DNA from: Chitinophagales bacterium
Lineage (GTDB): Bacteria; Bacteroidota; Bacteroidia; Chitinophagales; JABDMM01
Reading direction: 5' to 3'
Assembly (NCBI GenBank): GCA_013001465.1
Contig: JABDMM010000148.1
Span: forward strand, 1-45,983
Length of the DNA stretch: 45,983 nt
The notes under the pieces are model-generated. The model worked only from the letters and a program-made list of their open reading frames with translations. It ran no database searches and was not told where the DNA came from. The translations under genes and the position numbers were made by a program. Below are positions 25,634 through 35,339 of the stretch, one piece after another; position 1 is the first letter of the stretch; the number at the start of each line of letters is the position of its first letter.

Positions 25634-26897
25634 CACAGAAGATAAATTTAAATCGGTTTCCTTAAGTAAAAAGGCATGGAAGAGGCTTTTGAAAAATAAG
25701 CCTGCTGTTATCGGTATTATTATTATTTGCCTTTCGACCATAACGGCTGCCTTTTGTCACTTTATCGCACCCGATGGAACGCCCAATGCAGATGAACAAA
25801 TCCTTCAACTGGAAACACATCCTCCCGGATTTACCATCACCATTTTAAAAGTTGAAAAAAATCTTAAAATAAAGGAGCAGAATATTTTATCCATTTTGTT
25901 CAATGGTACCAAAAGCGATTATACACCAGTTCCGATCACCGCCTGGGAATATGATGGGGCAAATGTTATTGTCGATGAATATTTAGGACCCGACAGACCC
26001 ACAGCTAAAAAATCATACCCTCTTGCCGACATCGTTTACGCAATTTCAAATACCGATCCCAATATTCAGCCTGAGGGTAACGCTGTATCTTTCAATGACA
26101 TCGATGAATTAAAAGTTGAGAGTGACCTGGAGGATCTGAAAAAACGTTTCGAGAAGAAACATCTGGAAAAAAGAACTTTTTTATTCGGTTCAGACAAGTT
26201 TGGGAGAGATATTCTGAGTCGTTTATTGGTCGGTACCAGAGTTTCACTTTCAGTAGGGATCATCGCAGTGATCATATCACTCGTCATAGGAATCGTTGTA
26301 GGTTCTTTGGCTGGTTATTTCGCTAAAGATCCTCCTAAAATCAGTTTAGGAAAGCTGTCATTGAATATTCCTGTCGACAGTTCCATAATCTGGCTGATCA
26401 ATGTGTTTTGGTCCATTCCTACATTGCTTCTGGCGATGGGACTTACAATTATCTTTAAAGAGAAGAACTTTATATTGATCTATGTAGCAGTAGGGTTAAC
26501 TATGTGGGTAGAAATGGCCCGGATCGTCAGAGGTCAGTTTCTCGGTATCAGGGAGAAAGAGTTTGTTGAAGCATCGCGAAGCCTTGGGTTTAGTCACTTC
26601 CGAACAATATTCAGACATATTCTGCCAAATTTGTGGGGTCCGATCATTGTGATCGTGGCTGCAAATTTTGCAACAGCAATTCTGATCGAAGCGGGTTTGA
26701 GTTTTATTGGTTTGGGCGTGCAACCACCAAAGCCATCCTGGGGGACTATGTTAAATGAATACTATGGTTTTATAGGAACATCGAAAAGTTATCTGGCAAT
26801 TTATCCAGGTTTGGCGATAATGATATTGGTCCTCGCTTTCAATTTAATTGGGAACGGACTTAGAGATGCATTAGATATTAAAACCAGTATGAAGTAA
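25569..26897 (+). CDS. ABC transporter permease, DppC/OppC type, with large extracytoplasmic insert
   Basis: This 442-residue inner-membrane permease belongs to the peptide/nickel ABC importer family. A cytoplasmic tail (1-48) and TM1 (about 49-68) are followed by a soluble insert of roughly 135 residues (70-205). Five more TMs make up the binding-protein-dependent transport domain. The EAA coupling loop EASRSLGFSHFRTIFRHILPN begins near 334, and FGSDKFGRDILSRLLVGTR marks the start of the core, as in DppC. No DppB, ATPase or binding-protein gene is adjacent, so the partners must be elsewhere. The ATG at 25569 lies inside the upstream gene; an in-frame TTG near 25625 is an alternative that would shorten the tail. 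Confidence 0.87.
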   Translation: MNGEGEPFIKQFGSHRIKLKTNTEDKFKSVSLSKKAWKRLLKNKPAVIGIIIICLSTITAAFCHFIAPDGTPNADEQILQLETHPPGFTITILKVEKNLKIKEQNILSILFNGTKSDYTPVPITAWEYDGANVIVDEYLGPDRPTAKKSYPLADIVYAISNTDPNIQPEGNAVSFNDIDELKVESDLEDLKKRFEKKHLEKRTFLFGSDKFGRDILSRLLVGTRVSLSVGIIAVIISLVIGIVVGSLAGYFAKDPPKISLGKLSLNIPVDSSIIWLINVFWSIPTLLLAMGLTIIFKEKNFILIYVAVGLTMWVEMARIVRGQFLGIREKEFVEASRSLGFSHFRTIFRHILPNLWGPIIVIVAANFATAILIEAGLSFIGLGVQPPKPSWGTMLNEYYGFIGTSKSYLAIYPGLAIMILVLAFNLIGNGLRDALDIKTSMK

Positions 26898-26920
26898 TTT
26901 CGTATAAGAATACTCATCTC

Positions 26921-28180
26921 ATGATCGAACAAAAAGAGTATACGGATTTCATTAAGAAGAGACTCGAGCAAACCGAGAACCTGCTCTCCTTAAAACAGTA
27001 TCAGATCAACTCTCTCCTGGAGATCACTCAGGCGATCAACAACAATTTCGAAGACGAAGCATTATACCGAATTTATGAATTCGTCATGCGAGCTCACCTC
27101 AACGTTAAGAAGTTAGTACTCATCATCAAAGACGAAGAATGGAAATGCGCATGCAATTATAATGGCGAATCTATCCTTGCTACAGTAGATGTTGAGAAAG
27201 ATCTTTTGGAATATCAAAAGGTTCATATGCTCAGTCCCAATGACGATTCTAAATTTTTTGATTTTGATGTTATCATTCCGGTGGTGCTCAAGAAAAAACC
27301 TCTTGGTTTTGCATTGCTAGGCGGCCTTCACGATGATAATGCGGATAACATAGATGAAAAAATAAAATTTATACAAACCATTACAAATCTGGTGACTGTC
27401 GCGATCGAAAATAAACGACTTGTTAAGGAACAGATGGCCCAACAGATCATCAAACGAGATATGGAACTTGCCAAGCATATGCAAAGCATGCTGATCCCCA
27501 AGTCACTTCCTGATACTGAACAATTACAAATGGCGGCATTTTATTTCCCGCACAGTGAAATTGGTGGTGACTACTACGATGTTATATCTCTGGATGAACA
27601 TTGCTGGTTATTTTGCATGGCAGATATTTCCGGGAAAGGACTTCCGGCAGGACTCCTGATGTCAAACTTCCAGGCAAACTTGCGTACTATGACTGATTTT
27701 CACAAGCATTCGCTTGAAGACATGGTGCATGCTCTGAATAAAAAAGTGAATGAAATAACCAATGGTGAAAAGTATATCACTATGTTCCTCGGTATCATCG
27801 ATCTTAAAAATAACAAACTTCGATACATCAACGCCGGTCATAATCCATCGCTACTTTATGATGATGGAGAACTTCAGGAACTTTCATTAGGATGTCCAAT
27901 TCTGGGAATGATGGATGAGTTACCATTTTTAAAACTTGGTGAAGTCAACATTAATCCAAATTCTATTATAATCAATTATACCGATGGACTTACAGATGTC
28001 GAGAATGAAGAAGGTAATATGATGGAGTTTGAAGACCTTACAGATTTTATAAAATCAAAGTGTGCTGAAGGAGAATCTGTAAGAAATCTCAACAATGAGA
28101 TATTAGAATACATTACGAAATACAAAGGCGCGGGATCATTCCTCGATGATATCAGCCTTCTCACGATCAATATAAAGTAA
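26921..28180 (+). CDS. GAF-domain PP2C (SpoIIE/RsbU-type) serine phosphatase
   Basis: This 419-residue cytoplasmic signalling protein has a helical N-terminus (about 1-40), a GAF-like sensor (about 41-165), a connecting coiled coil (166-190) and a SpoIIE-type PP2C domain (195-419). Metal-binding acidic residues are present: D217 in IGGDYYD, D235 in MADISGKG and the later NYTDGLTD motif. RsbU-like phosphatases dephosphorylate anti-sigma antagonists in partner-switching pathways. No STAS antagonist or HATPase anti-sigma gene is adjacent, so the target is unknown. The last 45 nt overlap the convergent O-antigen ligase gene. Confidence 0.9.
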   Translation: MIEQKEYTDFIKKRLEQTENLLSLKQYQINSLLEITQAINNNFEDEALYRIYEFVMRAHLNVKKLVLIIKDEEWKCACNYNGESILATVDVEKDLLEYQKVHMLSPNDDSKFFDFDVIIPVVLKKKPLGFALLGGLHDDNADNIDEKIKFIQTITNLVTVAIENKRLVKEQMAQQIIKRDMELAKHMQSMLIPKSLPDTEQLQMAAFYFPHSEIGGDYYDVISLDEHCWLFCMADISGKGLPAGLLMSNFQANLRTMTDFHKHSLEDMVHALNKKVNEITNGEKYITMFLGIIDLKNNKLRYINAGHNPSLLYDDGELQELSLGCPILGMMDELPFLKLGEVNINPNSIIINYTDGLTDVENEEGNMMEFEDLTDFIKSKCAEGESVRNLNNEILEYITKYKGAGSFLDDISLLTINIK

Positions 28181-29605
28181 TCCCCGCGAATTCAGGTCAA
28201 GGATCACAAGCAAGGCCATCGAAATAAAAAACAGACTGCCAATTTTATCTGTCTCGATAAGATCGCTAAACATCAGATTTATATAGACGATAAGCAATGC
28301 GACCGTTGCAGCGATCGTGAGTCGTTTCAAATCTTTATTTTTTAATCTGTGATAAGTATGCTCTCCTACAATGAACATTGCAATGGTAAGGATCAGGAAA
28401 ATTAATAATCCGATATAACCTTGTTCAACAAGTATCAATAATATGTAATTGTGAACCGTAGAGCGCTCCTCGTTTTCACTCAAGTACGTTTCAAAACTGC
28501 TCACAGTGTACTGTTTGTAATAGGGATAATAATTTCCCGGACCGAAACCAAACCATGGTTTATCCTGCACCATAAAAATTGCTGCTATCCAGCGGTAAAA
28601 GCGTTCCATACTGGATGCATCCTGAAAAGCTACGGTAGCGGCTAAGTGCTCATCAAAAGTATCATGGTATACTGTTTTTTCATAAACAGGAGCGTAATCT
28701 AAATACTCGTTATTCTTTGCCAAAAAAGCCAGAAATAAAGCAAGTCCAAGAAAACCAACGATAAAAACTGTCTTTGTAAGTTTCCAATGAATTATTGGAA
28801 TGAATAAGGCTGCTATTATTAGAGATAGCATTGCCGCTCTTGTAAAGGAGAAATATATTGCAAGTAGATAAAGCACCTTACAAAAATTGATCAATCTTCG
28901 CTTCCAGCTTCCCTTCTCATACCATTTGGCCGCAACAAACAGAAAAGGAAAGAAAACAGAGATCATGGTGGCGTACATTACATGATTCCTGAAAAAAGGC
29001 ATTACGGGTTCATTGACCTCTTCAAATGTAAAACCGATGAAAGAGTGACGGACCAAAGCGACAACGATCATTATTGTGAGCGAAGAAAACAAAGCCCAGA
29101 AAGCTTTCCTAAAAGTTATCATGTTCTGGAATATTAAAATTGCCAGCACATAGAAAACCACCAAATACCAGGATTTGGATAAAAAGAACTTCATTGACAC
29201 TAGAACATCTTCGGAGTTGAATGCAGATACAAGTATCCAAAGGAGATGCACGAAAAGAAGCACAGATATTATATGTCTGAAAGGATGAAAACTGATCTTG
29301 TGCGCATTGAGAACTACAAAAATTATGGTGATGAGCAACAGCCCAATAGTGAGTGGTTCCGATGGCAGATTGGTAGCAAGAGACTCTGAAATTTCAAACT
29401 CAATAGATATAGGAAGCACGAACAGGAGAAGGATAAAGACTGACTTAAAATTGTTAATGCTTGCCAAGGTGATAATGAACAGAAAAGGAAGTACAAGCAA
29501 CACATACTCTTCAGTATAAAAGGCATAGCACGAGCTAGCGATCGATAGCAAACCAAGGATGCTGAAAAGAGTAAGTTCCAGAGGCTTTAGCGATCTAGCC
29601 TTCAT
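28136..29605 (-). CDS. O-antigen ligase/polymerase family membrane protein (Wzy_C)
   Basis: This 489-residue polytopic membrane protein has about 11-12 predicted TM segments. The large periplasmic loop carries the Wzy_C hallmark: WFGFGPGNYYPYYKQY, then STVHNYILLILVEQGYIGLLIF. Proteins of this family either polymerise O-antigen repeats (Wzy) or ligate glycans to lipid A or proteins (WaaL, PglL). Next to a Wzz-like protein and a flippase, a polymerase role in surface polysaccharide synthesis is likely. Its start overlaps the upstream wzz-like gene by 11 nt, consistent with one operon. Its 3' end overlaps the convergent phosphatase by 45 nt. Confidence 0.87.
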   Translation of the reverse strand: MKARSLKPLELTLFSILGLLSIASSCYAFYTEEYVLLVLPFLFIITLASINNFKSVFILLLFVLPISIEFEISESLATNLPSEPLTIGLLLITIIFVVLNAHKISFHPFRHIISVLLFVHLLWILVSAFNSEDVLVSMKFFLSKSWYLVVFYVLAILIFQNMITFRKAFWALFSSLTIMIVVALVRHSFIGFTFEEVNEPVMPFFRNHVMYATMISVFFPFLFVAAKWYEKGSWKRRLINFCKVLYLLAIYFSFTRAAMLSLIIAALFIPIIHWKLTKTVFIVGFLGLALFLAFLAKNNEYLDYAPVYEKTVYHDTFDEHLAATVAFQDASSMERFYRWIAAIFMVQDKPWFGFGPGNYYPYYKQYTVSSFETYLSENEERSTVHNYILLILVEQGYIGLLIFLILTIAMFIVGEHTYHRLKNKDLKRLTIAATVALLIVYINLMFSDLIETDKIGSLFFISMALLVILDLNSRGLLYIDREKADIIEE

Positions 29606-30548
29606 TCACCGCCTGCATTAATTTTTGATATTGGTCGATAACCAAAACACCAATGATCGCAGTGAAAAAAGTAATCAGCATAGTTGTTAAAACAACGAGA
29701 GATCTGATGGGCTTAGACTTTCTATCGGCGACATAGGCTTTTTCAAGAACATATATAGAAGGTACATTTTCCTTCGCGGAAATCTCATACTGTTCACTAA
29801 GTGTAGAAAGGGTATTCAGATCCTCTAGTGTATTTAGCTGTTTCTGTTTAACCACTTTAAATAACTCGACACCTTTCGAATCGTTTCCTCTAACTACAAT
29901 ATCCTCATTCACAATAGTCTCCTTAATATTATATTTCTGACTGAGAAACGCGACGCTATCTGTAAGGATCCGTACTTGTTCCTGTTTATCATCGAGCTTC
30001 GATTTGAAAAGCTTATTTAGTTTGATCTTATTTTCGATAACAGGTTGTTTATTGAATTCATCGATCTTGGAAACCAGTAGATTTACCATCTCGGCTGCCT
30101 TTACCGGATCTTCATCCAAAATGGTTATAGAGATCGCATCTCTTTCGGTTTTAATGGCTGAATAGTTTTTCTTGAATTTCTTTTTTGCCTTGTGTCTCCA
30201 GAATTTTTTGTCTTTATCGATTCGATAATGCTCTGCAAGTTCGAAGTGATTCACCATAAAATCGACTATGGGAGCAGAATTCGCCAACGAGAGAATTCTA
30301 TTCGCATCATTCTTTGTACCAAAGTAATCTACTCGGCTCTCACTGGCTTGCGTAGCAAACAACGTCGATCTGTCGGTGATACCCTGATTTAATGGATAAA
30401 GCGAAGAAGTTGACTTATAATAAACGGGCAAGATCCAAAGAGCAACAGCTGCTGAAATGATTCCCGAAAGTAAAGTCAGACCAAGGATAAGGTTTTTCCA
30501 TTTCAGGATGATCCTTACAGCTTCTATCAAAGTGAAATTGTTATTCAT
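29595..30548 (-). CDS. Wzz-family polysaccharide chain-length determinant
   Basis: This 317-residue inner-membrane protein has the Wzz layout: a short cytoplasmic N-terminus, TM1 (about 19-39, ending in a WILPVYYKSTSSLYPL segment), a large periplasmic alpha/beta domain with a coiled coil, and TM2 (about 283-305) near the C-terminus. Wzz proteins set glycan length with the Wzy polymerase. There is no C-terminal tyrosine kinase domain, so it differs from the fused BY-kinase type. It lies between the flippase (36-nt gap) and the ligase/polymerase (11-nt overlap). Confidence 0.87.
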   Translation of the reverse strand: MNNNFTLIEAVRIILKWKNLILGLTLLSGIISAAVALWILPVYYKSTSSLYPLNQGITDRSTLFATQASESRVDYFGTKNDANRILSLANSAPIVDFMVNHFELAEHYRIDKDKKFWRHKAKKKFKKNYSAIKTERDAISITILDEDPVKAAEMVNLLVSKIDEFNKQPVIENKIKLNKLFKSKLDDKQEQVRILTDSVAFLSQKYNIKETIVNEDIVVRGNDSKGVELFKVVKQKQLNTLEDLNTLSTLSEQYEISAKENVPSIYVLEKAYVADRKSKPIRSLVVLTTMLITFFTAIIGVLVIDQYQKLMQAVNEG

Positions 30549-30584
30549 ATTGCGAATTGATGAAGAGATGCAAATGTAGAAAAT

Positions 30585-32042
30585 TTATTTCGCGTCAGTC
30601 ACTTCAGCGTTATAAGCTCTGTATATTTCACCGGGATGAAAAATTTTAAGCGAAGCAGCACAACCGAACATGAATATCATCAGTAAACCGTAAACAAGCC
30701 ACCATTGCAGTCCGGTCTTGATCAAAAGGTTACCTCCGATAACAATAAACGCAATAAGTAAAAGGACCTTCAGGATCGTGAGTGCAGGGACCGGAATATT
30801 CAAATACTTTTTTGCGGCAAAAATATGCCATATTGCCACGAGCCATTCTGTAGCTAAAGTTGCATAAGCAGCTCCAAGAGCACCGTATTTTTTGATCAGG
30901 ATGATGTTCAACATAATGTTTATAACGACCCCCGTTGCTGCAATAGTATTCAAGGCCTTGAGATTACCATTTGCTGTAAGTAGTGATCCAAAAACGTACA
31001 TGATCGAGACAGGCACAAAAGCTGCAATGACGATCCCAAAAACATCAGCCCAATATACATCGGCATCAGGATACAACAACTCCATGATCTGTACATTGAA
31101 TAGCCATGAAGATGTCGACAGCGTAATTGAAATGGCAAGTACCAAACCGAAAGCCAGCCTGCTGATCTTTAAAACACTCTTCTTTTCTTTGATCATTCGG
31201 GAATACAGCGGCAACAGAATTGTTGCGAACAAAAAGGGGAGCATATTGGCGGCATCAAGTATCCTGTATGAAGCTGCATATATTCCTGCTTCTGTTCGTC
31301 CGGTATCCGGCAAAAAGCGTTCTATCATAACTGCATCGATCCGGCTGTAAACTGACATTAGAATGCCTAACAAGGCAAAAGGATAAGACTTGCTGATGAT
31401 CTTCAGAATAAAATCTTTATCGATGGCATAAAATGAGATCTTCCCATAGAACAGATTGATAATCATTCCTGAAACTGCAGCGACAGCTAGACTAATTGTT
31501 TGGATGTAAACGAAAAGAAAGATATCGATGGTTCGGTCGAGAATGTTGAACCAGATCACGAGCCCACATAAAATGATCATGAGCAGTCGATCATAAATTG
31601 AAAACAATGCATCTGTTCTAAAATTCTGAAGAGCCGCAATATTCGAGCGGAAATACAAAATAAAAGACAGCAGTATCTGATTAACTGCCACCAGAAGGAG
31701 AAGTTTTTTGAGAATAATGCTGTAGTCTATGATATTGCTGATAAGGAAGATCACAAAAAGATAAAGCAGCGCCAATAGGATTTTCAGCTGAAGTACTCTC
31801 GAAAAATACTCTTCAAGTCTGGAAGGTGTTCTGGAAACAGCCCTGTTATTAAAGTTATTGATACCGAAGTCAAGAATGATATGAAAGAGAAAAGCAAGGT
31901 TGAAAACAGCGAAATAAACGCCATATTCTTCCGGACCCACAATATTCTGAACGGTTCGGTCGATGCCGAACAGCCAGAAGGGTTTCACAAGTAAATTTGC
32001 GAAAATCAGAAAGGCCAGGCTGGTGATGAATTTCCTTTGCAT
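30585..32042 (-). CDS. Polysaccharide flippase (Wzx/MOP family)
   Basis: This 485-residue membrane protein has about 12-14 TM segments and the MOP-superfamily pattern, including an early GIDRTVQNIVGPEEYGVYFAVFN segment and a mid-protein SRIDAVMIERFLPDTGRTEAGIYAASYRILDA motif. Wzx proteins flip undecaprenyl-linked oligosaccharide repeats across the inner membrane. It is the first gene of the leftward polysaccharide operon and diverges from a GT4 glycosyltransferase 62 nt away. That gap contains no sequence I could call a promoter with confidence. Confidence 0.88.
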   Translation of the reverse strand: MQRKFITSLAFLIFANLLVKPFWLFGIDRTVQNIVGPEEYGVYFAVFNLAFLFHIILDFGINNFNNRAVSRTPSRLEEYFSRVLQLKILLALLYLFVIFLISNIIDYSIILKKLLLLVAVNQILLSFILYFRSNIAALQNFRTDALFSIYDRLLMIILCGLVIWFNILDRTIDIFLFVYIQTISLAVAAVSGMIINLFYGKISFYAIDKDFILKIISKSYPFALLGILMSVYSRIDAVMIERFLPDTGRTEAGIYAASYRILDAANMLPFLFATILLPLYSRMIKEKKSVLKISRLAFGLVLAISITLSTSSWLFNVQIMELLYPDADVYWADVFGIVIAAFVPVSIMYVFGSLLTANGNLKALNTIAATGVVINIMLNIILIKKYGALGAAYATLATEWLVAIWHIFAAKKYLNIPVPALTILKVLLLIAFIVIGGNLLIKTGLQWWLVYGLLMIFMFGCAASLKIFHPGEIYRAYNAEVTDAK

Positions 32043-32104
32043 ACGGTATTGAATGCCTAAAAATAAGTATTATTGTTTGCTCATAACCCTACTTAACAAC
32101 ATAC

Positions 32105-33250
32105 ATGCTTCCGCGCCGAATAGCAGTAAATACAAGATTTTTACTTAAAGATAAGATGGAAGGGATCGGGTGGTTCTCTTATGAGACTTTAAAGAGGATT
32201 TGCGCAACTCATCCTGATATCGAATTTCACTTTCTATTCGACAGATCATATCACGAAGAATTTATATTTTCTCCCAACATTGTTCCGCATGTTGTGATGC
32301 CTCAGGCCCGACATCCAATCCTGTGGAAATGGTGGTTCGAGATCTCTATTCCAACAGCATTAAAAAACATACAACCCGATATATTTTTCTCACCGGATGG
32401 ATACCTTTCGCTAAAATCCAAGGTACCTACGGTGATGGTAATTCATGACCTGGCTTTTGAACACTATCCTGAATTCGTAAGTAAAACCGCAGCCCGCTTT
32501 TACAAGCAAAATGTGCCTAAATATGCTGAAAAAGCAAGGAGAATAGCGACAGTATCGGAGTTTTCAAAAAGGGATATCCATGAGAAATATGATGTCCCCC
32601 TGGACAAGATCGATGTTGTATACAACGGAGCGAGTCATGTATTCCGCCCATTTAATGATCATGAGAAAACGCTGGTTAAGCAAACACATACCAACGGAAA
32701 AGAATTCTTCCTCTATACCGGAGCGATTCATCCGCGAAAAAATATAAGACGACTACTTCTTTCATTTGATGCCTTTAAAGAACAAACTGGTTCAAATATG
32801 AAATTAGTGCTTGCAGGCAGACAGGCATGGATGTATGAAGATATCCTGGAAGCATATAAAGAGATGAACCACCGGGTTGACGTCATCATGAAAGGACATG
32901 TAGACCAGAGTTTACTTGCAGATCTGGTGGGATCAGCGACTGCACTTGTTTACGTTTCGCTATTCGAAGGTTTTGGCATACCCATTGTAGAGGCTATGCA
33001 GGCAGACACACCGGTGATTACGTCAGATACCTCTTCGATGACAGAAATTGGTGGAGATGCTGCTCTTCTTATCGATCCCTACTCTATTGATGAGATCGTA
33101 GCTGCGATGAAAAAGATAACGACAGACGAAACAACGCGGATGGAACTGACAGAAAAGATGAGGATCCAGAGACTAAAATTCAGTTGGAATCTCACATCAG
33201 AAAAACTTTGGAGCTGTATCTTGAAAGCCAGTGAAGACCTCGTTTTCTAA
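32105..33250 (+). CDS. GT4 family glycosyltransferase
   Basis: This 381-residue GT-B retaining glycosyltransferase shows the C-terminal signatures of GT4: YTGAIHPRKNIRRLL (start of the donor domain), then LFEGFGIPIVEAMQADTPVITSDTSSMTEIGGDAALLIDP with the conserved E-x7-E motif that positions the nucleotide sugar. The N-terminal acceptor domain begins at the first ATG. The link to the flippase, Wzz and Wzy block suggests action in surface polysaccharide assembly, but sugar and linkage are unknown. Confidence 0.9.
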   Translation: MLPRRIAVNTRFLLKDKMEGIGWFSYETLKRICATHPDIEFHFLFDRSYHEEFIFSPNIVPHVVMPQARHPILWKWWFEISIPTALKNIQPDIFFSPDGYLSLKSKVPTVMVIHDLAFEHYPEFVSKTAARFYKQNVPKYAEKARRIATVSEFSKRDIHEKYDVPLDKIDVVYNGASHVFRPFNDHEKTLVKQTHTNGKEFFLYTGAIHPRKNIRRLLLSFDAFKEQTGSNMKLVLAGRQAWMYEDILEAYKEMNHRVDVIMKGHVDQSLLADLVGSATALVYVSLFEGFGIPIVEAMQADTPVITSDTSSMTEIGGDAALLIDPYSIDEIVAAMKKITTDETTRMELTEKMRIQRLKFSWNLTSEKLWSCILKASEDLVF

Positions 33251-33321
33251 ATATTACTCCGTTATCCGATTTCCTTCTTTATATTTATTTTTTTTTAGCC
33301 CAACGTACGCAAGGAATTTAA

Positions 33322-34809
33322 ATGTCTACGATACATACCATATCTAACAAAGTGCTCTCAATAGATGATGCTATTAATGTTATCTATACCAAAGCGAAGC
33401 TGAAGTTATCCGATGAAAGTCTGCAGCAGATAAGGAAAAATCGTGCCTATCTCGAAGACAAATTGAAGGACGGGAAAGCATATTATGGTATTAATACAGG
33501 CTTTGGATCACTCTGTGACATCAGGATCCCGGAAGACGAACTCCAAAAACTTCAGCATAACCTCGTGGTATCGCATACATGCGGAATGGGAGAAGAGGTA
33601 GATGATGATGTCGTTCGACTTATGTTTTTGCTGAAGATCCAATCCCTATCTTACGGATATTCAGGTATAAGAGAAAAGACCATTCATCTGCTGATTGATC
33701 TGTTCAACAACGATGTGCTACCACCAGTTTATGAATTTGGCTCGTTGGGAGCATCTGGAGATCTCGCTCCGCTTGCCCACTTATCTTTACCATTGATCGG
33801 AATTGGCAAGGTGAAATACCAGGGAGAACTCATCGATGCAGATGTTGCATTGAGCAAGCTTGGACTGATCCCAATAAAGCTTGAATCGAAAGAAGGGCTC
33901 GCATTGCTGAATGGAACGCAGTTTATGACTGCCTTTGGATGTTTGCTGGTTCATCGAGCTCAAACTCTGCTTCGAAAGATATCTAAAGTAGCAGCTTTAT
34001 CGATCGATGCCAGTTTTTCTCATATACAGCCTTTCGACCCTCTTATACATAAGATCCGGAAGCAAAAAGGGCAATCGGTTATCGCTTCGGAAATTTTCGA
34101 ACTACTGCAAAACAGTGAGATCTCATCGATCGATCGTGATCATGTACAGGATCCGTATTCATTCAGATGTATACCACAAGTTCACGGTGCTGTTCACGAT
34201 GTGATCCAACATGTAGAGAACGTGTTTACCGATGAGCTGAATTCGGTAACAGATAATCCTAATATATTTAGTGAAGAGGATAAAATATTATCCGGGGGCA
34301 ACTTCCATGGGCAGCCGCTGGCAATGGCATTGGATTACCTTGCAATTGCAATTGCTGAGCTCGGCAGCATCTCCGAAAGACGAACTTACTTCCTACTATC
34401 CGGAAAACGGGGATTACCCAATTTCCTAGCAGCAAACCCAGGGACAAATTCCGGACTGATGATCCCGCAATATACAGCCGCATCCATTGCCAGCAGAAAT
34501 AAACAACTCACGATGCCTGCTTCAACAGATACCATAGACTCTTCAAACGGACAAGAAGATCACGTAAGCATGGGAGCAAATGCAGCTACAAAATGCTGGC
34601 AACTGATAGAAAATACAGAGAAGATCATAGCAATAGAATTGCTGACCGCAGCACAAGCGATGGGATTCAGAAAACCGCTGAAGACTTCAGCAGTTTTGGA
34701 GAAGCTCTGTGAGAGTTTCAGAAAGGAAATTTCCTTTTCTGCTGAAGATCGATACTTGCACGAAGACCTGATGAAAGCGGAGGTATTTTTAAAAGAGAAG
34801 TTGACCTAG
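33322..34809 (+). CDS. hutH: Histidine ammonia-lyase
   Basis: This 495-residue enzyme removes ammonia from L-histidine to give urocanate, the first step of histidine use. The MIO prosthetic group forms from A144-S145-G146 in GSLGASGDLAP. The substrate-binding YYGINTGFG is at 54-62, and the conserved SSNGQEDHVSMG is near the C-terminal third. The length is near 500, as expected. hutU, hutI and hutG are not adjacent, so the pathway must be completed elsewhere or the enzyme serves another end. Some family members act on tyrosine (TAL), so exact specificity is inferred. It starts at ATG 33322, 71 nt after the GT4 gene. Confidence 0.92.
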   Translation: MSTIHTISNKVLSIDDAINVIYTKAKLKLSDESLQQIRKNRAYLEDKLKDGKAYYGINTGFGSLCDIRIPEDELQKLQHNLVVSHTCGMGEEVDDDVVRLMFLLKIQSLSYGYSGIREKTIHLLIDLFNNDVLPPVYEFGSLGASGDLAPLAHLSLPLIGIGKVKYQGELIDADVALSKLGLIPIKLESKEGLALLNGTQFMTAFGCLLVHRAQTLLRKISKVAALSIDASFSHIQPFDPLIHKIRKQKGQSVIASEIFELLQNSEISSIDRDHVQDPYSFRCIPQVHGAVHDVIQHVENVFTDELNSVTDNPNIFSEEDKILSGGNFHGQPLAMALDYLAIAIAELGSISERRTYFLLSGKRGLPNFLAANPGTNSGLMIPQYTAASIASRNKQLTMPASTDTIDSSNGQEDHVSMGANAATKCWQLIENTEKIIAIELLTAAQAMGFRKPLKTSAVLEKLCESFRKEISFSAEDRYLHEDLMKAEVFLKEKLT

Positions 34810-34849
34810 TGTGACTGGTTTTCGGTGAGCAACCTATAACTATATAAAC

Positions 34850-35233
34850 ATGATAAACTACATCGATGGATTCGCCCTTCCTATTCCAAAAAAACACCTG
34901 GAAGATTATAGAAAAGTAGCAGAAAAAGTGGCAGAGGTTTGGAAGGAACATGGTGCCCTCTCCTACTGTGAATATGTTGGGGACGATCTAACATTGGAAG
35001 GGACAAGATCCTTTATGGATTTTTTGGATGCCACATCAGAAGATGCCATCATATTTGGATGGGTCGAGTTCGAATCACGGGAATCTCGTGACATTGCAAA
35101 TCAAAGAGTAGCCGCTGATCCACGAATGACAGAGTTACTAAGACCGATAACAGATCCCACTAAGAAAATTTTTGATGGAAGGCGGATGGCTTACGGTGGA
35201 TTTAAACCACTGGTGTCATCATTTTTGAGATAG
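34850..35233 (+). CDS. DUF1428 (YbaA-like) family protein
   Basis: This 127-residue protein matches the DUF1428 pattern: N-terminal INYIDGFALPIPKKHLEDYR and the ALSYCEYVGDDL region, a ferredoxin-like dimeric alpha-beta barrel fold. The function is unknown; a cytoplasmic location is likely because there is no signal peptide. It lies 40 nt after hutH and 106 nt before the ACR3 gene. A short hairpin is in the latter gap. Confidence 0.85.
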   Translation: MINYIDGFALPIPKKHLEDYRKVAEKVAEVWKEHGALSYCEYVGDDLTLEGTRSFMDFLDATSEDAIIFGWVEFESRESRDIANQRVAADPRMTELLRPITDPTKKIFDGRRMAYGGFKPLVSSFLR

Positions 35234-35250
35234 GAAAGAACCCGTTTTTA

Positions 35251-35267
35251 GAGCCCCGACGGGGCTC
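35251..35267. other. Perfect GC hairpin between DUF1428 and ACR3 genes
   Basis: GAGCCCC (35251-35257) pairs with GGGGCTC (35261-35267) around a 3-nt loop (GAC). No U run follows on either strand, so it is not a standard terminator. It could reduce readthrough or mark an mRNA processing point. It begins 18 nt after the DUF1428 stop and resembles the GC stem of the rRNA terminator (AAAGCCCCG). Confidence 0.5.
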
Positions 35268-35339
35268 ATGAACTATTTGTAAATAATCAATCAATATGAA
35301 ATGCTTTATTTTACTTTTACTCTTTAGCTAACTACAAAA

